Of a stretch of DNA of 64,000 bases, positions 1 through 13,400 are shown in pieces. Numbering within the stretch: position 1 is the first letter of the stretch; every line of letters begins with the position of its first letter. The DNA is taken from positions 14,441,501 to 14,505,500 of the forward strand of contig CM075765.1 in NCBI GenBank assembly GCA_037974665.1. Reading direction: 5' to 3'. Origin of the DNA: Ehretia macrophylla. Taxonomy: Eukaryota; Streptophyta; Magnoliopsida; Boraginales; Ehretiaceae. The position numbers and the translations under genes were made by a program. The notes below the pieces were generated by a model. The model was not told the origin of the DNA. It searched no databases and saw only the letters and a list, made by a program, of their open reading frames with translations.

Positions 1-346
1 AAATGACATCCTTTGATATGTGTTGTATGACTTACACCTCCCTTGAATATATATAAAAATAAATAAAAATTAAGAAAAAAGGAGGATATGATTGAAACTG
101 AGTAATTTCTGAATTAGATCATAATCAGAATTTTGAAATCACATTTATAACTATATTCTTTTTCTGGGAAGTTAATTGTTTCTGTTATGGTCAGCTTTAG
201 ATCTACCTTAATATCAAGGTACTGATACTTTGTGACCTTCTTGATTCGAGTTGTGAACATGGTGGAGATGATTGAGAAGGCATGAACAACTTTTATATTT
301 ACCTGTAGAGAATTTTGAGGCCTCAGATTAATTAATTACTTTGCAG

Positions 347-2218
347 GATGGGGAACAAATGAGGCGCTGATTATCCAGATCTTGGCTCACAGAAATGCAG
401 CCCAGCGCAGGTTGATTCGGGAAGCTTATGCTGCGGCTTATGGAGAAGATCTTCTGAAAGACTTAGATGCAGAACTTTCTAGTGACTTTCAGGTTAAGAT
501 AGGATAAAAATGGCTTCTTTCTTGTTTCAAATTGGTGAATAATACATGAAACTCTGGAAAAAGCATCAATATAGTGAAGTAAAACTAACTTCTCCTTGTG
601 AATATTTATGATATAACAGCGTGCTGTACTTCTGTGGACTCTCGATCCAGCTGAGCGTGATGCACTCTTGGTTAATGAAGCTACTAAACGGTTAACTGCT
701 AGCAATTGGGTTATCATGGAAATCGCTTGTACAAGATCTTCATATGATCTCTTCAAGGTGAGGCAGGCGTATCATGCTAAGTACAAGAAATCCCTTGAAG
801 AAGATGTAGCATATCACACAACTGGAGACTTCCGCAAGGTACATCCTAAATTCTGAGTTGTTATATAGTATATCTAAACTTCAGGGGCACCTAATGATTC
901 AATCATTTTGTTAAATTATCTCGATTAGTAAGGTAGAAAATTTTACATTGTAAATCACATTTCTTGCCTTACTGTAAGTGATAATTGTTGAAAGCTTCCA
1001 GGCTCCATGAACTATCTTCTCGAAAGAAACACAAATGTGCTGAAAATCCACCCCATGAGCTTTAGGTTGTGAAATGTGAATTACAATAAAAATTTCCAGG
1101 ACGCATTTGGGGTCAAATGGTTGAGGGAGCTTTCTGCAACATCTGAATCTATTTTGACGCCTAATAATTATCTTTCTACTGTAAAATGGTTAGAAAATGA
1201 TGCAGTAATTCAATTATGTCCTTCTAAGATGATCTTCTATGCTTTTCCCTCTGCACTCAACTGCTTATCTAGCTAAATTGCGATTTTACCGTGATTCTAT
1301 TACATCAATGGCATTTCTTGTCTAAACTATCTATTATCGCAATTATTAATCCTGTTGGTGCTTCTAATGTTTGCTAAATTCTGTAACAGCTCTTGGTCCC
1401 TCTTGTGACTGCATTCCGCTACGAAGGGGATGAGGTTAACATGACATTGGCACGATCAGAGGCTAAAATATTTCACGAGAAGATCTCTGAGAAAGCTTAC
1501 AACGATGATGAGCTCATCAGGATTCTGACTACAAGGAGTAAAGCACAAATCAATGCAACACTCAACCACTATAATGATCATTTTGGAAATGCTATCAACA
1601 AGGTATATATCATAGCATTAATAGCAGTCTTGATACTAAAGTTTGTGTGATTACACAAGTATGAATACTATAAGCCCTCTAAAAGAAACATCGGAAGGAA
1701 TTAACATTCCTCCAAAGATTTCTCAAGTTCATCGAGACAACATATGAAGATTAATTAATCTTTTTAAACTTATCGATGTTTTCCACAATTTGAAAGTGGT
1801 ATTCAAATTTGTGTGTTTGAGTCCTGCCGTCACCATCTGTAATTGCTAATTAGATGATCTAACTTCAAATCTTGGTTGAAAATACATTTCATACAACGAC
1901 ACGATTGATGGCTGCATGCAGGACCTCAAAGCTGATCCTGGGAATGAGTACCTCACCTTACTGAGAGCAGCAATAAAGTGCTTGACATATCCTGAGAAAC
2001 ATTTTGTGAAAGTTTTACGATTGGCTATCAACAAGCTAGGCACAGATGAATGGGGTCTTACTAGAGTTGTCACCACTCGAGCTGAGGTCGACATGCAACG
2101 TATCAAAGAAGAATACCACAAAAGAAACAGCATCCCTCTGGAACGTGCAATAGCAAGAGACACCTCAGGGGACTATGAGAAAATGCTTTTGGCCTTGATT
2201 GGGCATGGAGATGCTTGA
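347..2218 (+). CDS. ANN2: Annexin, ANN1/ANN2 type (5' end outside window)
   Basis: Calcium-dependent phospholipid-binding protein of cytosol and membrane faces. Visible exons: 347-492, 620-838, 1390-1602 and 1922-2218 (TGA). All have AG/GT borders and phases that close, giving about 290 of the usual ~316 residues. Exon 1, with the N-terminus, must lie upstream; 1-346 is intron. Repeat 1 keeps the GWGTNE calcium loop and the LAHRNAAQR stretch, whose His is the proposed haem ligand of plant annexins. Repeat 3 has the IRI tripeptide linked to actin binding. Repeat 4 has the second GTDEW calcium loop, and the protein ends in GHGDA, typical of this plant group. The ANN2 symbol rests on sequence type plus the neighbouring ASN2-type gene; ANN1, ANN6 or ANN7 naming is possible. 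The frame is intact. Confidence 0.93.
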
Positions 2219-2860
2219 ACAGAAGTGTGTTTCACTCTTTAATAAACTTGTTACTCTTGTGAAATGCAGAATCATGAATCTGCAGTTAGTCTCTTGTCTC
2301 ATCTTGTATGACATGCTTTTGGGAACATTGGTTTGATTAGGCATGCACATCTGAGTGGCTTTGAATATGATTGGGAATCTTGATATCCACGTTCCCTTGC
2401 ATTATATCTCTATGACCATTTTAATTGGTGCATCATAATCTTGTGATGCTAGTGGGCATCCAAGTCCCAAACGAAACTAAATCAAACTAAATTCTATCTC
2501 GCTTAATGAGGTTGGTTTTATTTTCATGAAGTTATTGTAGCAAAACACAGGATAGTTTTACAATGTCTGGCATTAGTCCTTTCACAAATGTTAGGAATGT
2601 TATATATATTCTTACATGCTATAAAATTACGAGTGAAATTTTATAACAGTGAACGTTCAAATTATTTTATCATATGGTATAGCTCATTGAAGATCCAAGT
2701 CCAGAGAGCAAACATTCTACAGTGCTTTTAAGAGTAATGCGAGACGAAAGCCCACAAGACACCATGAGATGCATCGGTATGGGGTCAAAACTTAATTTTG
2801 CATATTGTACAAGTAGGTAATTTGAATATATAGGAATGTCTTGTTAATATTTTTAACTAT
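2219..2860. other. Annexin 3' UTR and downstream spacer
   Basis: The first ~200 bases after the stop are probably annexin 3' UTR; an AATAAA-like hexamer (ttaataaac) lies near 2240. After that I see only AT-rich unique-looking sequence up to the MITE at 2861. Confidence 0.5.
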
Positions 2861-3536
2861 CCGTTTGTTTGTCGTAAAATATTTTTTTGAAAATTGTTTT
2901 CCTGATTTTTCAGTATTTGGAAATACTGAAAAATTGATCAATCAGAAAATATTTTTCGATCAAAAGAAAATATTTAGTTGAAATGAGTGGAAAATGATTT
3001 CATATCCTTTGTAAGTAGAAAATATTTTTTACTCATTCTATTCCACCTTCATCCATCTTAACCCAACCCCCGACTCCACTCCACTATCTCACATTTGTAA
3101 TTAATAAATAAATATTAATTAAACAAATAATAAAATTATATTTAATATTAATTATAATAGTTAATTAACTAATGAATTAAGTATTATAATTAATATTAAA
3201 TATAATTTTATTATTAATTAACTATTAAATAATCATTGATGATTAATAAAAATTAATCATTCATTTATTAATCTATGAAATTATTAATTAATAATTTATT
3301 TATTATGTATTAATTAATTATTTTTAAATATATTTTAAAATTAATTAAAAAATTAATATTTTTAAAAAAATAATAATAAATTAATAGTATTAATCATTTT
3401 TTTACTATTATATCTAAATATTGAAAAATATTTTCTAGTGTCACAACCAAATACCAAAAAATATTGTATTTTTTAGGAAATTATTTTTCCCTGAAAATAT
3501 TTTTTACTAGCAAATTATTTTACGGCAAACAAACGG
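2861..3536. mobile_element. MITE with CCGTTTGTTTG terminal inverted repeats
   Basis: The ends are inverted repeats matching at 19 of 20 bases (2861-2880 and 3517-3536). The ~676-bp interior is very AT-rich, without coding capacity, and contains a perfect 33-bp hairpin (3126-3158 with 3183-3215). No clean target duplication is visible, so the superfamily is open; the GTTTG-rich ends suggest hAT. A related end lies near 37920-38092. Confidence 0.75.
3126..3215. repeat. Perfect 33-bp AT-only inverted repeat (hairpin)
   Basis: Bases 3126-3158 are the exact reverse complement of 3183-3215, with a 24-base loop that is itself rich in TTAATTAA palindromes. It lies in the middle of the MITE at 2861-3536. 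Confidence 0.85.
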
Positions 3537-3676
3537 TGCCATTCATCAGGGGACAAAACTCAATTGGGCTTGTTGGGCTTTTGCTTCTTTCTTCCATGAA
3601 AATTCTTCCTTGTGGTGGATATCCGGCCACGGAAAATCCAGTCAATATATGTTATATGATAAGAAAATAAGGAAAT

Positions 3677-4017
3677 TGTTATGAAATATCGATTGGTGGA
3701 TATTCACTATCAATCTAAGCAGCTTACAAGTAGCAGCGTAAGCAACTTGCAGTCACCTGCTACTAAGCAGCTTACAAGTAGCAGCGTAAGCAGCTTCCAG
3801 TCACCAGCTACCAAGCAGCTTACAAGCAGCAGCGTAAGCAGCTTGCAGTCATCAGCAGCTTACAAGCAGCAGTGTAAGCAGCTTGCAGTCATCAGCTACT
3901 AGCTTCTGAAACTCTATAAACAGAGAAGTATAATTGAAATGTAAATTATTCAGAAATCAATAACAGTTTCAGTTTTCTCTCTATACTATTGTTGTCTTTT
4001 GTAGTTAGTTTACAACA
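3677..4017 (+). repeat. 5' LTR of the copia element
   Basis: 341 bp. About four imperfect copies of a 35-45 bp unit (core CAGCTTACAAGTAGCAGCG) fill 3717-3900. A TATA-like ctataaacag lies near 3912. The partner at 9109-9350 is 242 bp because it has only about two units. Confidence 0.88.
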
Positions 4018-4091
4018 CATTATCAGCACGAGCATCTACATACTTTGGTTTGGTAAGGTACGAATAATCTTTCTGTATTTCAAATTATATT

Positions 4092-7000
4092 TTGATATGG
4101 AAAACATTGCAAAACGTGAATTTGTTGTCCTTGATATATCTGGAAAAAAAAATTCTATCTTGGGTTCTTGATGCCGAGATACATCTAGATGCAAGAAATC
4201 TTGGGGAAACAATTAAAGAAAATAATAACGCATCCCAGCAGGATTGTGCAAAATCTTTGATATTCCTTCGTCATCACATCCATGAAGGATTGAAGACTGA
4301 ATATCTTACTATTAAAAATCCCTTTACACTTTGGAAGAATCTGAATGAAATGTATGATCACCAAAAAACTATGATTCTTCCAAGAGCTCGTTATCATTGG
4401 ATGCACCTGAGGTTGCAAGATTATAGATCTATCAGTGAGTATAACTCTATGCTGTTCAAAATTAGTTCTCAACTGAAATTATGCGGAGAAACTATCACTG
4501 AACAAGACATGTTAGAAAAGATATTTTCTACGTTTTATGCCACGAATATGCTCTTGTAGCAGCAATATCGTGAACGTAGATTTACAAAATATTCTGAGTT
4601 GATATCATGTCTTCTTGTTGCTGAACAAAATAATGAGCTTTTGATGCAGAATCATCAATTACGTCCAGTTGGCATGGCCCCATTCCCAGAAGTGAGTGGA
4701 GTTGCAGTCCCAGAAGTAAATGCAACATATGAACACAGTAATCAACGGGGTCGTGGCCGTGGCCAAGGACAATGACGTCGTCATGGTCGTGGTCGAAATA
4801 ATACTTGGTTTCGGGATGATCCAAATATTATTAAGAATGACAAATCTCACCACCAGAAGTGGAATAATAAGGAAAAACGTGACAAAGAGAAGACCATTGA
4901 TTACAAGTCACCCCATAACAATGACATATATTACAGATGTGGAGGGACTGGTCATTGGTCACGTATCTGTCGTGCGCAAAAATATTTGGTTAATCTTTAC
5001 AAAGCATCAAGAAAAGGAAAGGAGAAAATAGTTCAGACAAATTGTATTGATTATAATGAACCAGAGCTCTCTACATATTTAGATGTCAGTGATTTTTTTA
5101 CTGACCCTAATGGCAGCATAGAACATTTAATCGGGGATGGAAATGTCTGAACCGATTAAAAGTACTATTAGTTATGTTTTTGTTTTAAGTTAAGTTGTTT
5201 AAAAGGGTTGTTAGTTATGTTATCGTTTTAAGTTTAAGTCGTTGTTATTGATTTCCACCTTATGTAAAATTTATGTTTGATAATAAATATGTTTGTTGCA
5301 CATTACAAGTTTTTAAAGACATAATTTTTGTTTATGATATCGTTAAATCTCAAGATGAAAGACGAAGATATATGTCTGGCAGATAGTGCAACAACACATA
5401 CTATACTACGTGATAAAACGTATTTTGTCACTTTACTAAATACCTCAACTAATGCATTTACCATTTCTGGTTCTACCAATCTGATAGAGGGCTCTGGAAG
5501 AGCTCATTTCATGTTACCTAATGGCACAAAATTTGACATTGCTAGTGCACTATATTCAAGCAAATCCGGAAGAAATTTGTTGAGTTTTAAAGATATTCGT
5601 CGGAATGGATATCATATTGAAACTGCAAATGAAGGTAATAAAGAGTATCTTTAAATCACTTCTTTGAATTCATGCCAGAAGCATGTATTAGAAAAACTTT
5701 CTGCTCTTTATTCTGGATTATACCAAACAACTATACGAGCGGTTGAAGCACATGCAGTGCAAAAGCAAATGTATAATGATCCTAATACTTTCATGTTGTG
5801 GCATGATCGCCTTGGTCATCCACGGGCAACAGTGATGTGTCGAATAATTGAAAACTCGCTTGGGCATTCTTTAAAGAACCAGCAGATTCTTTTGCCAAGT
5901 AATTATCCATGTGTCGCATGTTCTCAAGGCAAATTAATTGTTAGACCATCTCCAACCAAAGTTACTTTTGAGGCCCCTAAATTCTTGGATCGAATTCAAG
6001 GAGATATTTATGGACCTATTCCTCCACCCTGTGGACAATTTTATTATTTCATGGGTCTTATAGATGCATCAACTAGATGGTCACATGTTTGTCTACTTTC
6101 TTCTACAAATCATGCATTTGCTAGACTTCTCGCTTTGATAATCCGATTGAGATCACAATTTCCTGATCATCCTATTAAAAAAATTCGCCTTGATAATGCT
6201 GGTGAGTTTTCATCTAAAGCATTTGATGATTATTGCATGTCTATTGGAGTTGAAATTGAACATCATGTCCCTCATGTGCATACTTAAAATGGTTTAGTTG
6301 AATCATTTATCAAGCGGCTTGAATTAATTGCAAAACCTTTACTTATGAGATCTAAACTCCCTATATCAGCTTGGGGGCATGCCATTCTACATGCTGATGC
6401 ATTGATTCGTATAAGACCTACATCATATCATAAATATTCTCCTTTACAACTTGTGCATGATCATCCACCGAATATTTCTCATTTACATGTTTTTGGTTGT
6501 GCGGTACTAGTTCCAATAATACTAACACAACGTAGTAAAATGGGACCACAAAGGTAACTTGGGATTTATGTTGGATTTGATTCTCCATCTATTATTCGAT
6601 ATATTGAACCCCTTACAGGTGATCTGTTTAGAGCACGCTTTGTAAATTGTCACTTTAATGAGACTCACTTCCCATCATTGGGGGGAGAAAAATCGCAACT
6701 AGAAATACAGCGTGACATATCTTGGAATGCGTCATCATTGTCGCATTTGGATCCAAGAACTAAACAATGTGAACTTGAAGTTCAAAGGATCGTTTATTTG
6801 CAGAATATTGCAAATAATCTACCAGATACATTTACAGACACAAAGAATATTGTAAAATCACATATACCAGATGTGAATGTGCCGGCACGAATTGATGTCC
6901 CAGAAGGACATATTGTAAACACAGCAACAAATATACCTAAGGCACCCCAGAAGCGTGGTCAACCTATCGATACAAAAGATTTTGTACCCCGGAAGAGGAG

Positions 7001-8880
7001 GACACATGGGGAGGATACAGGGCGAATGAATCTGGAAGATTCTATACTATCGAGATGCACGACAGAAATGGTAGAACCAACAGATGTTAGTAAATACACA
7101 ATCCCTGAAGAGATTGAAACACAATTGGTCCCTGAAGAGACTGAGGTACATGGAAATGAAGAAATTTTCATAAATTATGTAACTACCGGAAAGACATAGA
7201 ATCGAATGGAAACTATTCTGAATGATAGTTTCGCCTTTACGGTAGCACTTGAAATAAATGATGAGGATCCTGAACCACAGAGTGTGGAAGAATGTCGACA
7301 AAGAAATGATTGGGCACAGTGGAAAGAAGTTATACGAGCAGAGCTCAGCTCATTAGAAAAGCGCAAGGTGTTTGGACATGTAGTCCAAACACCCACAGAT
7401 ACAAAACCTGTTGGATACAAATGGGTATTTGTACGCAAGCGAAATGCAGTAAATGAAATTGTAAGATATAAAGCTCGACTTGTAGCTCAAGGTTTCTCAC
7501 AAAGACCTGGCATTGATTATGAGAAAACATATTCACCTGTAATGGATGCAATCACATTTCGCTTCCTAATTAGTCTTGCTGCTCAGATTAATTTGGAAAT
7601 GCGCTTAATAGATGTTGTTACAGCATATTTATATGAATCAATTGACAGTGACATATATATGAAAATCCCTGAAGGATTTCATTTGTCAGAAGCAAATAAA
7701 GTGAAACCCTGTCATATGTATTCACTTAAACTACAACGATCCTTGCATGGATTAAAACAATCTGGTTGTATGTGGTACAATCGTTTAAGTGATTATTCAT
7801 CTGGAGAAGGCTATATCAATAATCCCGTTTGTCCATGTATTTTCATTAAAAAATCAACAACGGGATTTGCAATTATTGCAGTATATGTTGATGATCTTAA
7901 CCTTGTTGGAACTCCTAAAGAGCTCAACAAAACTGCTGCATATCTAAAGAAAGAATTTGAAATGAAAGATCTAGGACAAACGAAGTTTTGTCTTGGTCTT
8001 CAAATTGAGCATTTTTCAGAAGGAATTTTTCTCCATCAATCGGCTTATATGAATAAGATTCTTAAAAGATTTTACATGGATAAAGCTCATCCACTAACGA
8101 CCCCGATGGTTGTTAGGTCACTTGATGTGACAAAAGATCATTTTCGCCCTCGAGAAGATGGAGAAAAGTTACTTAGTCCTGAAGCACCATATCTTAGTGT
8201 CATTGGCACATTAATGTACCTAGCTAATAATACAAGGCCAGATATTGCTTTTTTTGTTAACTTATTAGCTAGGTATAGTGCAGCTCCAACTCGCAGGCAC
8301 TGGGAGGGAATTAAACACATATTTCGCTATTTGCATGGAACACTAGATATGGGTTTATTCTATTCGAGACAATCAAGATCTTCATTAATTAGTCATGTTG
8401 ATGCTGGTTATCTATCAAATCCTCATAAGGCAAGATCACAAACAGGATACGTTTTCCATTTTGGTGATACTGCTATATCATGGCAGTCCATGAAGCAAAC
8501 AATGACTGCTACTTCTTCAAATCATGCTGAAATTTTAGTTATTCATGAAGCTAGCCGAGAATGTGTTTGGTTGAAATCGGTCATCCAACATATTCAAGAA
8601 TAATGTGGATTACCCTCCGACAAAGACCAACCAACCACACTATATGAAGATAACACAGCATGTATCACACAAATCAAAGGTGGCTATATCAAAAGTGATA
8701 GAACAAAGAATATATCACTGAAATTCTTCTACACACATGAGCTCCAAACAAGCGGAATAGTTGATATTCAACAAGTACGGTCATATCAAAATCCAGCAGA
8801 TTTATTCACTAAAGCATTACCGCCAACGATCTTCAAATCACATGTACAAAGATGTGGAATGCACCGCCTGAAAGATTTGT
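4092..8880 (+). pseudogene. Copia gag-pol coding part (fossil)
   Basis: Approximate parts: gag with UBN2-like domain 4092-4560 and zinc knuckle near 4930; protease near 5340-5650 (LADSATTH); integrase zinc region near 5800 (HDRLGHP) and catalytic core 5950-6450; reverse transcriptase 7350-8100 with YVDD at about 7890; RNase H 8350-8870. The order and motifs are Ty1/copia. Several breaks mean it cannot make a full polyprotein. Confidence 0.88.
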
Positions 8881-9108
8881 CATCATGAATGGGAGAGGCT
8901 ATTTGTGCATTGTACTCTTTTTCCTTCACCAATGTTTTTATCCCAACTGAGTTTTTTCCTGGTAAGATTTTAACGAGGCAAGCCAAATGTAATAGTATTC
9001 TTCATAAAGATAATGTACTTTTTTTCCTTAGTCAAGTTTTTATCCCACTGGATTTTCTTGACGAGGTTTTAATGAGACATATTTTTATAATGAATATCTA
9101 AGGGGGAG

Positions 9109-9350
9109 TGTTATGAAATATCGATTGGTGGATATTCACTATCAATCTAAGCAACTTACAAGTAGCAGCGTAAGCAGCTTGTAGTCATCAGTAGCTTACA
9201 AGTAGCAGTGTAAGCAGCTTGCTGTCATCAGCTACTAGCTTTTAAAACTCTATAAATAGAGAATAATTGTAATGTAAATTATTCAGAAATGAATAAGAGT
9301 TTCAGTTTTCTCTCTATACTATTGTTGTCTTTTGCAGTTAGTTTATAACA
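9109..9350 (+). repeat. 3' LTR of the copia element
   Basis: 242 bp, starting TGTTATG and ending ATAACA. It matches the 5' LTR at both ends and holds about two copies of the internal GTAAGCAGCTTG-type unit. Confidence 0.88.
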
Positions 9351-9731
9351 TAAATGTTTTTATTCAACTTTGGCATATTTGAATTGTTTTTCTAAATTCA
9401 ATAATCGTGAAAATGATCTTCTTTTACACAAGCAGAGGTTTAACCACAATGCTAGTAGTTTGGAGACCAAGATTCAAATTTAATGAGGGATATAAAATAA
9501 ATAAATAAACATTGCTAATCAATAAGGCAGTATAGTCATGAGTATTTTAAGATTTCTTGTAGTGAACTAAAGAAATAAGGAGAAGCGATTATTCCATATT
9601 AAAGAATTAGAAGAAAAACGAGTTATTAATATATATCTATAAAGTTAAAACTCATTGTTTAAACTTTTGGCTTGATATGAAGTTATACATGTGTACTAAG
9701 GCTCATTTATTCTCTTGATTCTCGAGCTCAC
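9351..9731. other. AT-rich spacer
   Basis: No reading frame, RNA gene or clear repeat beyond simple AT-rich sequence is visible between the copia element and the 100-bp duplication. Confidence 0.5.
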
Positions 9732-9931
9732 CATAACAAGTTCAGTTCCTCAACCAAGAATTATGTACTTATTTGTCTAATTAAATTTCTTTAATTGTAT
9801 TTTGCAATTTGTATATCTAGAATGTACCATTCATAACAAGTTCAGTTCCTCAACCAAGAATTATGTACTTATTTGTCTAATTAAATTTCTTTAATTGTAT
9901 TTTGCAATTTGTACATCTAGAATGTACCATG
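9732..9931. repeat. Exact 100-bp tandem duplication
   Basis: Two head-to-tail copies with a period of exactly 100 bp, from cataacaagttcag onward. By eye they differ by one base in the body (gtatat versus gtacat) plus the junction, so the duplication is recent. No gene is seen here; it lies 80 bp from the tRNA. Confidence 0.9.
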
Positions 9932-10012
9932 CATACAATGCAAGGCATTATTTATTTCTCTAAAAAAATAAAAGAGAGAAAATAAGGCAATGATCTAAGC
10001 AAAAAGAAGAAG

Positions 10013-10085
10013 CGACTCCACTGGGGATCGAACCCAGAATCTCTGGTTCCGTAGACCAGCGCCTTATCCATTGGGCCATGGAGTC
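10013..10085 (-). tRNA. tRNA-Arg (anticodon ACG)
   Basis: The minus strand folds as a complete cloverleaf. Acceptor GACTCCA pairs with TGGAGTC. The anticodon stem CTGGT/ACCAG encloses loop CTACGGA, so the anticodon is ACG (Arg, CGN codons after A-to-I). The T arm is CTGGG-TTCGATC-CCCAG. There is no intron. A T5 run for Pol III termination lies just past the 3' end (10001-10005), and a CAA-containing start region (GCAACAATAG) lies just upstream, as usual in plants. Confidence 0.97.
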
Positions 10086-10474
10086 CTATTGTTGCATCAG
10101 CAGTTGTATGTAAATAATTTATCATTGGAAAAAAATGGAAAAAGAGTGGCTTCAAAGTCACTCTTATTCAACTCTTCCTAACCTGTTTTTGTTAAAACAT
10201 CAAAAAAGAGAAAAAAAAAAAAAAAGTAAAGAAAAAAGAGGGCATATTCCCACTTGAGAGCTGTCAGCTTATTCATTTTTGTTTGCAGATGATGAATATG
10301 TGTGACTTTTCTGTGTAATTACATGAAAATTTCCAGCATAAAGCATAAATCATAAATCCCAAAAAAAAAAGAAAAAAAAAAGAGATGAGATAGTGGAAAA
10401 TCTTATCATCAATCATCATCATCATCGCATAAACAACTTTGTTGATATCAATACTAAAATAAATATCAACAGAA
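10086..10474. promoter_or_regulatory. Shared upstream region of the tRNA and TLD gene
   Basis: Spacer between two divergent starts. It contains several A-runs (10205-10225, 10360-10382) and a CAT/ATC trinucleotide stretch (about 10410-10427) that is probably TLD-gene 5' UTR. No strong TATA box was picked out. Confidence 0.4.
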
Positions 10475-13400
10475 ATGGGTAGGCAACAACCACAACAACA
10501 CCACCTAGAGGAACAAGAACCACCACAGCTACAACACAAGAGGTCTTCATTGAGGAGTAAAGCAGTCCACTTTGTATCTGATCTCACCACTGGTCTCCTC
10601 AACCCCATCTCTGATAAACCCTCCAAGCAACAGCCCCATTTCACTAAGCCACCTCCCTCTTCTGTAAGTCTAATTATAATTATAATTATAATTGCATATG
10701 TGTGTGTATCTTTTTTTCATTTACTGTTAGCTTTGGTTAAAAATTATACCTTTTGTTTATCGGTATGATGAATACTAATTGTCTTTTTGTTTGTTTTTGG
10801 ATGATTCTTGAAATCCCATTTGGTCAAAGTTGGAAAATATTTTAGGAGTTTTTAAAGAAAATTTGGAATTTTTAGGTTAATGGGTTGTTTTTTTTTTTTT
10901 TAAGTTGAGATTTTTGGGGGTTTAGATAATTCTTTTTGAATTTTCTGATTCTTATTCTTCCTTTTCTGTAGAAATGTTAAAGTTTCATAATTTTGTCTGC
11001 TGTTTGGTGTTGTGTGAGGTTGGCCTTAAATTCTGAGAAGCAATTGTTGCTAACTTTTTTGCTGAGAAGTAGCTGCAGATCGACTTTGCATATTTAGGCC
11101 TATATATATATAGATAAAGGGTTGTTTAATGCACGGAGTTCTCGTTATATTTGGGTAATAGAAAAGGGTCGGACTTATTTTGGGGTCTATTGTAGGCAGG
11201 CTTACCTTACGAAAATGCAAGGCGCTGTTTCCACAACTTGAACCGTGACCTTTAGGTCACATGCCGATTGCTTTACCGTTGTGGCAAGGCTGCCTTGTTA
11301 ACCACTAAGGCATTGAATTTGTAAATTAAAATTGGAGAAACACATATATGCATACTAACGAACCTATGTCCTAATTTTGGACATTGGATGCTAACTTAGT
11401 AAGATAAAAATGGTGATCTAGTGATGTTTGAGATGGTAAAAGACCCGAGTGCTAGAAACTGTGTCCTGCATCCATCTATTGATTCGTATAACCAGCAAGT
11501 ATGCTTGTTAAGTTTGAAATATAAAGTGAAACTCTTGTTATTCGCTACATAGTATTAGAGCCAGATTAAGGATAAAATAGAAAAACTGTTGCGATCCTCC
11601 AGCATACTTCCTTTCTTTAACTTCATCTATTTTAGAGTGATCGGTTGATAATTGTGTTTACAAACAGCTTCTGCATTTAACAGGAAGAAGTTACAAAGCC
11701 TGAAGATAGTAAGACAGAATCCAGTTTAGAGGATGACTCTGGGGAGTCAGTTGATGGTCCTGATACATCCTCATTTACCGCATTTCTATACTCCCTTTTG
11801 TCATCCTCAGAATCAGGGAGTAACTCTACCTCTGAGAGACAGCATGAGATGCAAGAATATATGAATGACCAGTCACCTGTACCAATACTAAGAGATAGTG
11901 GCAGAAAGAAAAGTTTGTTTTCTAGGGGCAAACAATCCCTAGGCAAAGCTTTCCATCATGCTGCTAAATTAGGTGGCTTTCGAAATCAGTCCTTGACCAA
12001 GGGTAGTTCAGACATGGCTATTGATGACAAAAGCAACAAGAAAGTTTCTAGTGGTGAAGGAATTGCCAAGCAGAACTTGAATGAGCCATTGCCTGTGGAT
12101 GATCTTCCAGAGACTTCTGAACCCTCGTTACTTCTCTCTGAGAAGACTCGCAGTGTACTTTATGCTGCACTCCCAGTGCTTGTCCAGGGAAGAAAGTGGG
12201 TATTACTATACAGGTATCAATGCAAATCCTTATATTCAATGCTCTACAAGTTTTCATATGTCTACTATTGTCAATTACATGGAGCTTTAATTTTTCATTG
12301 CTGCTTTCTTCAGTACATGGAGGCATGGGATATCACTTTCAACTTTGTACAGAAGAAGCATGCTTTGGCCTGGTCTGAGTCTACTGGTAATATCGCATGA
12401 AGGATTTTCTCACTCACAAAATCACACTTCAATATATTCTATTACAAGAGATATCTGAACTATGATTTCTGCAGTCGAGCTGCAGACATTTACTTGCAAT
12501 TTAAGGCATCTATTTTAATTTCCCTTAGCTTGCAAAACAAAATATTCACCATTTTCATTCAGCAAAAAAAAATATTCACCATTTTCTCTGGTTACATGTA
12601 TCTTACATGCACAAGCAAATTCTCTGTTGATAGGCTTATATAGAGATTATCAGATCTCCTCTATGCATTTTTGTATGATGCCTATCTTGTTCTTTACATA
12701 AGCATTTGTATTTTGTAAGAAAAAGAGCTCCATTCACACTGGTGAATCTAAAAGTTCTGAATGATTTATGAAATTCCATGTGCTAATCTACTTGAAAATG
12801 AAAATAAGGAAAAGAATTAGTTGCATCTAGTAAAAGTGGACTAGTAGCTACATATGTTTCTGGTGGCCTTCCCAAATACAGTTAAAATTATTCCAGATGG
12901 TTCAGAAGAAGGTGGAACTGCTGTTACAATGCCATAAAAGTGTCAAGAGTTGATCTTTATTCCTTATCAAATCTGTTTCTCTGACATAGTTTGTGTCATT
13001 TTCAAATTTTTAAGCCAACAGGTAACCTTGTTTCATGAATAATGTGAAAATAATATGTATCGTCTTTCATGAATAATTTCTTAAAAAAAAATTACTTGAC
13101 CAGTTCTCACCTGCTGCAGTGCAGTGCTTTTGTCACTTCTCTATATATAGCCAGAACTACAGTCTTTTGGCCTTGTGATTATTGAAAGACTCTTAGTTAT
13201 TTATCCTACCCTAGATTAATTCACCTAGATTATTCATAACTTTTGAGCATTCTTATTTTACCAACCTTTTTCCGGAGTTTGGTTACTATATAACCTTAAT
13301 AGACTCTAGGATGTCTTAGGCATCTAATTCTAGTTGGTTACATCTCCTTCCTTCATTCGATATTTTGGAAGTGAAAACAGCTGTATATTTCTGTTCCGAG

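Larger units (their letters stand above)
3677..9350 (+). mobile_element. Ty1/copia LTR retrotransposon (broken copy)
   Basis: Full-length fossil of about 5.7 kb. LTRs are at 3677-4017 and 9109-9350, beginning TGTTAT and ending ATAACA or ACAACA. A purine tract (AAGGGGGAG) sits directly before the 3' LTR. The order is that of copia: gag with a CCHC knuckle, protease, integrase, reverse transcriptase, RNase H. The flanking 5-mers gaaat and taaat agree at four of five bases and may be the decayed target duplication. The coding part is broken in several places. The LTRs differ at scattered sites and in internal repeat number, so the insertion is not recent. I do not assign a copia lineage. Confidence 0.92.

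Noticed and set aside
7206-8603. Long open frame with reverse transcriptase motifs as a host gene
   Set aside because: It is the reverse transcriptase/RNase H part of the copia fossil between two LTRs.
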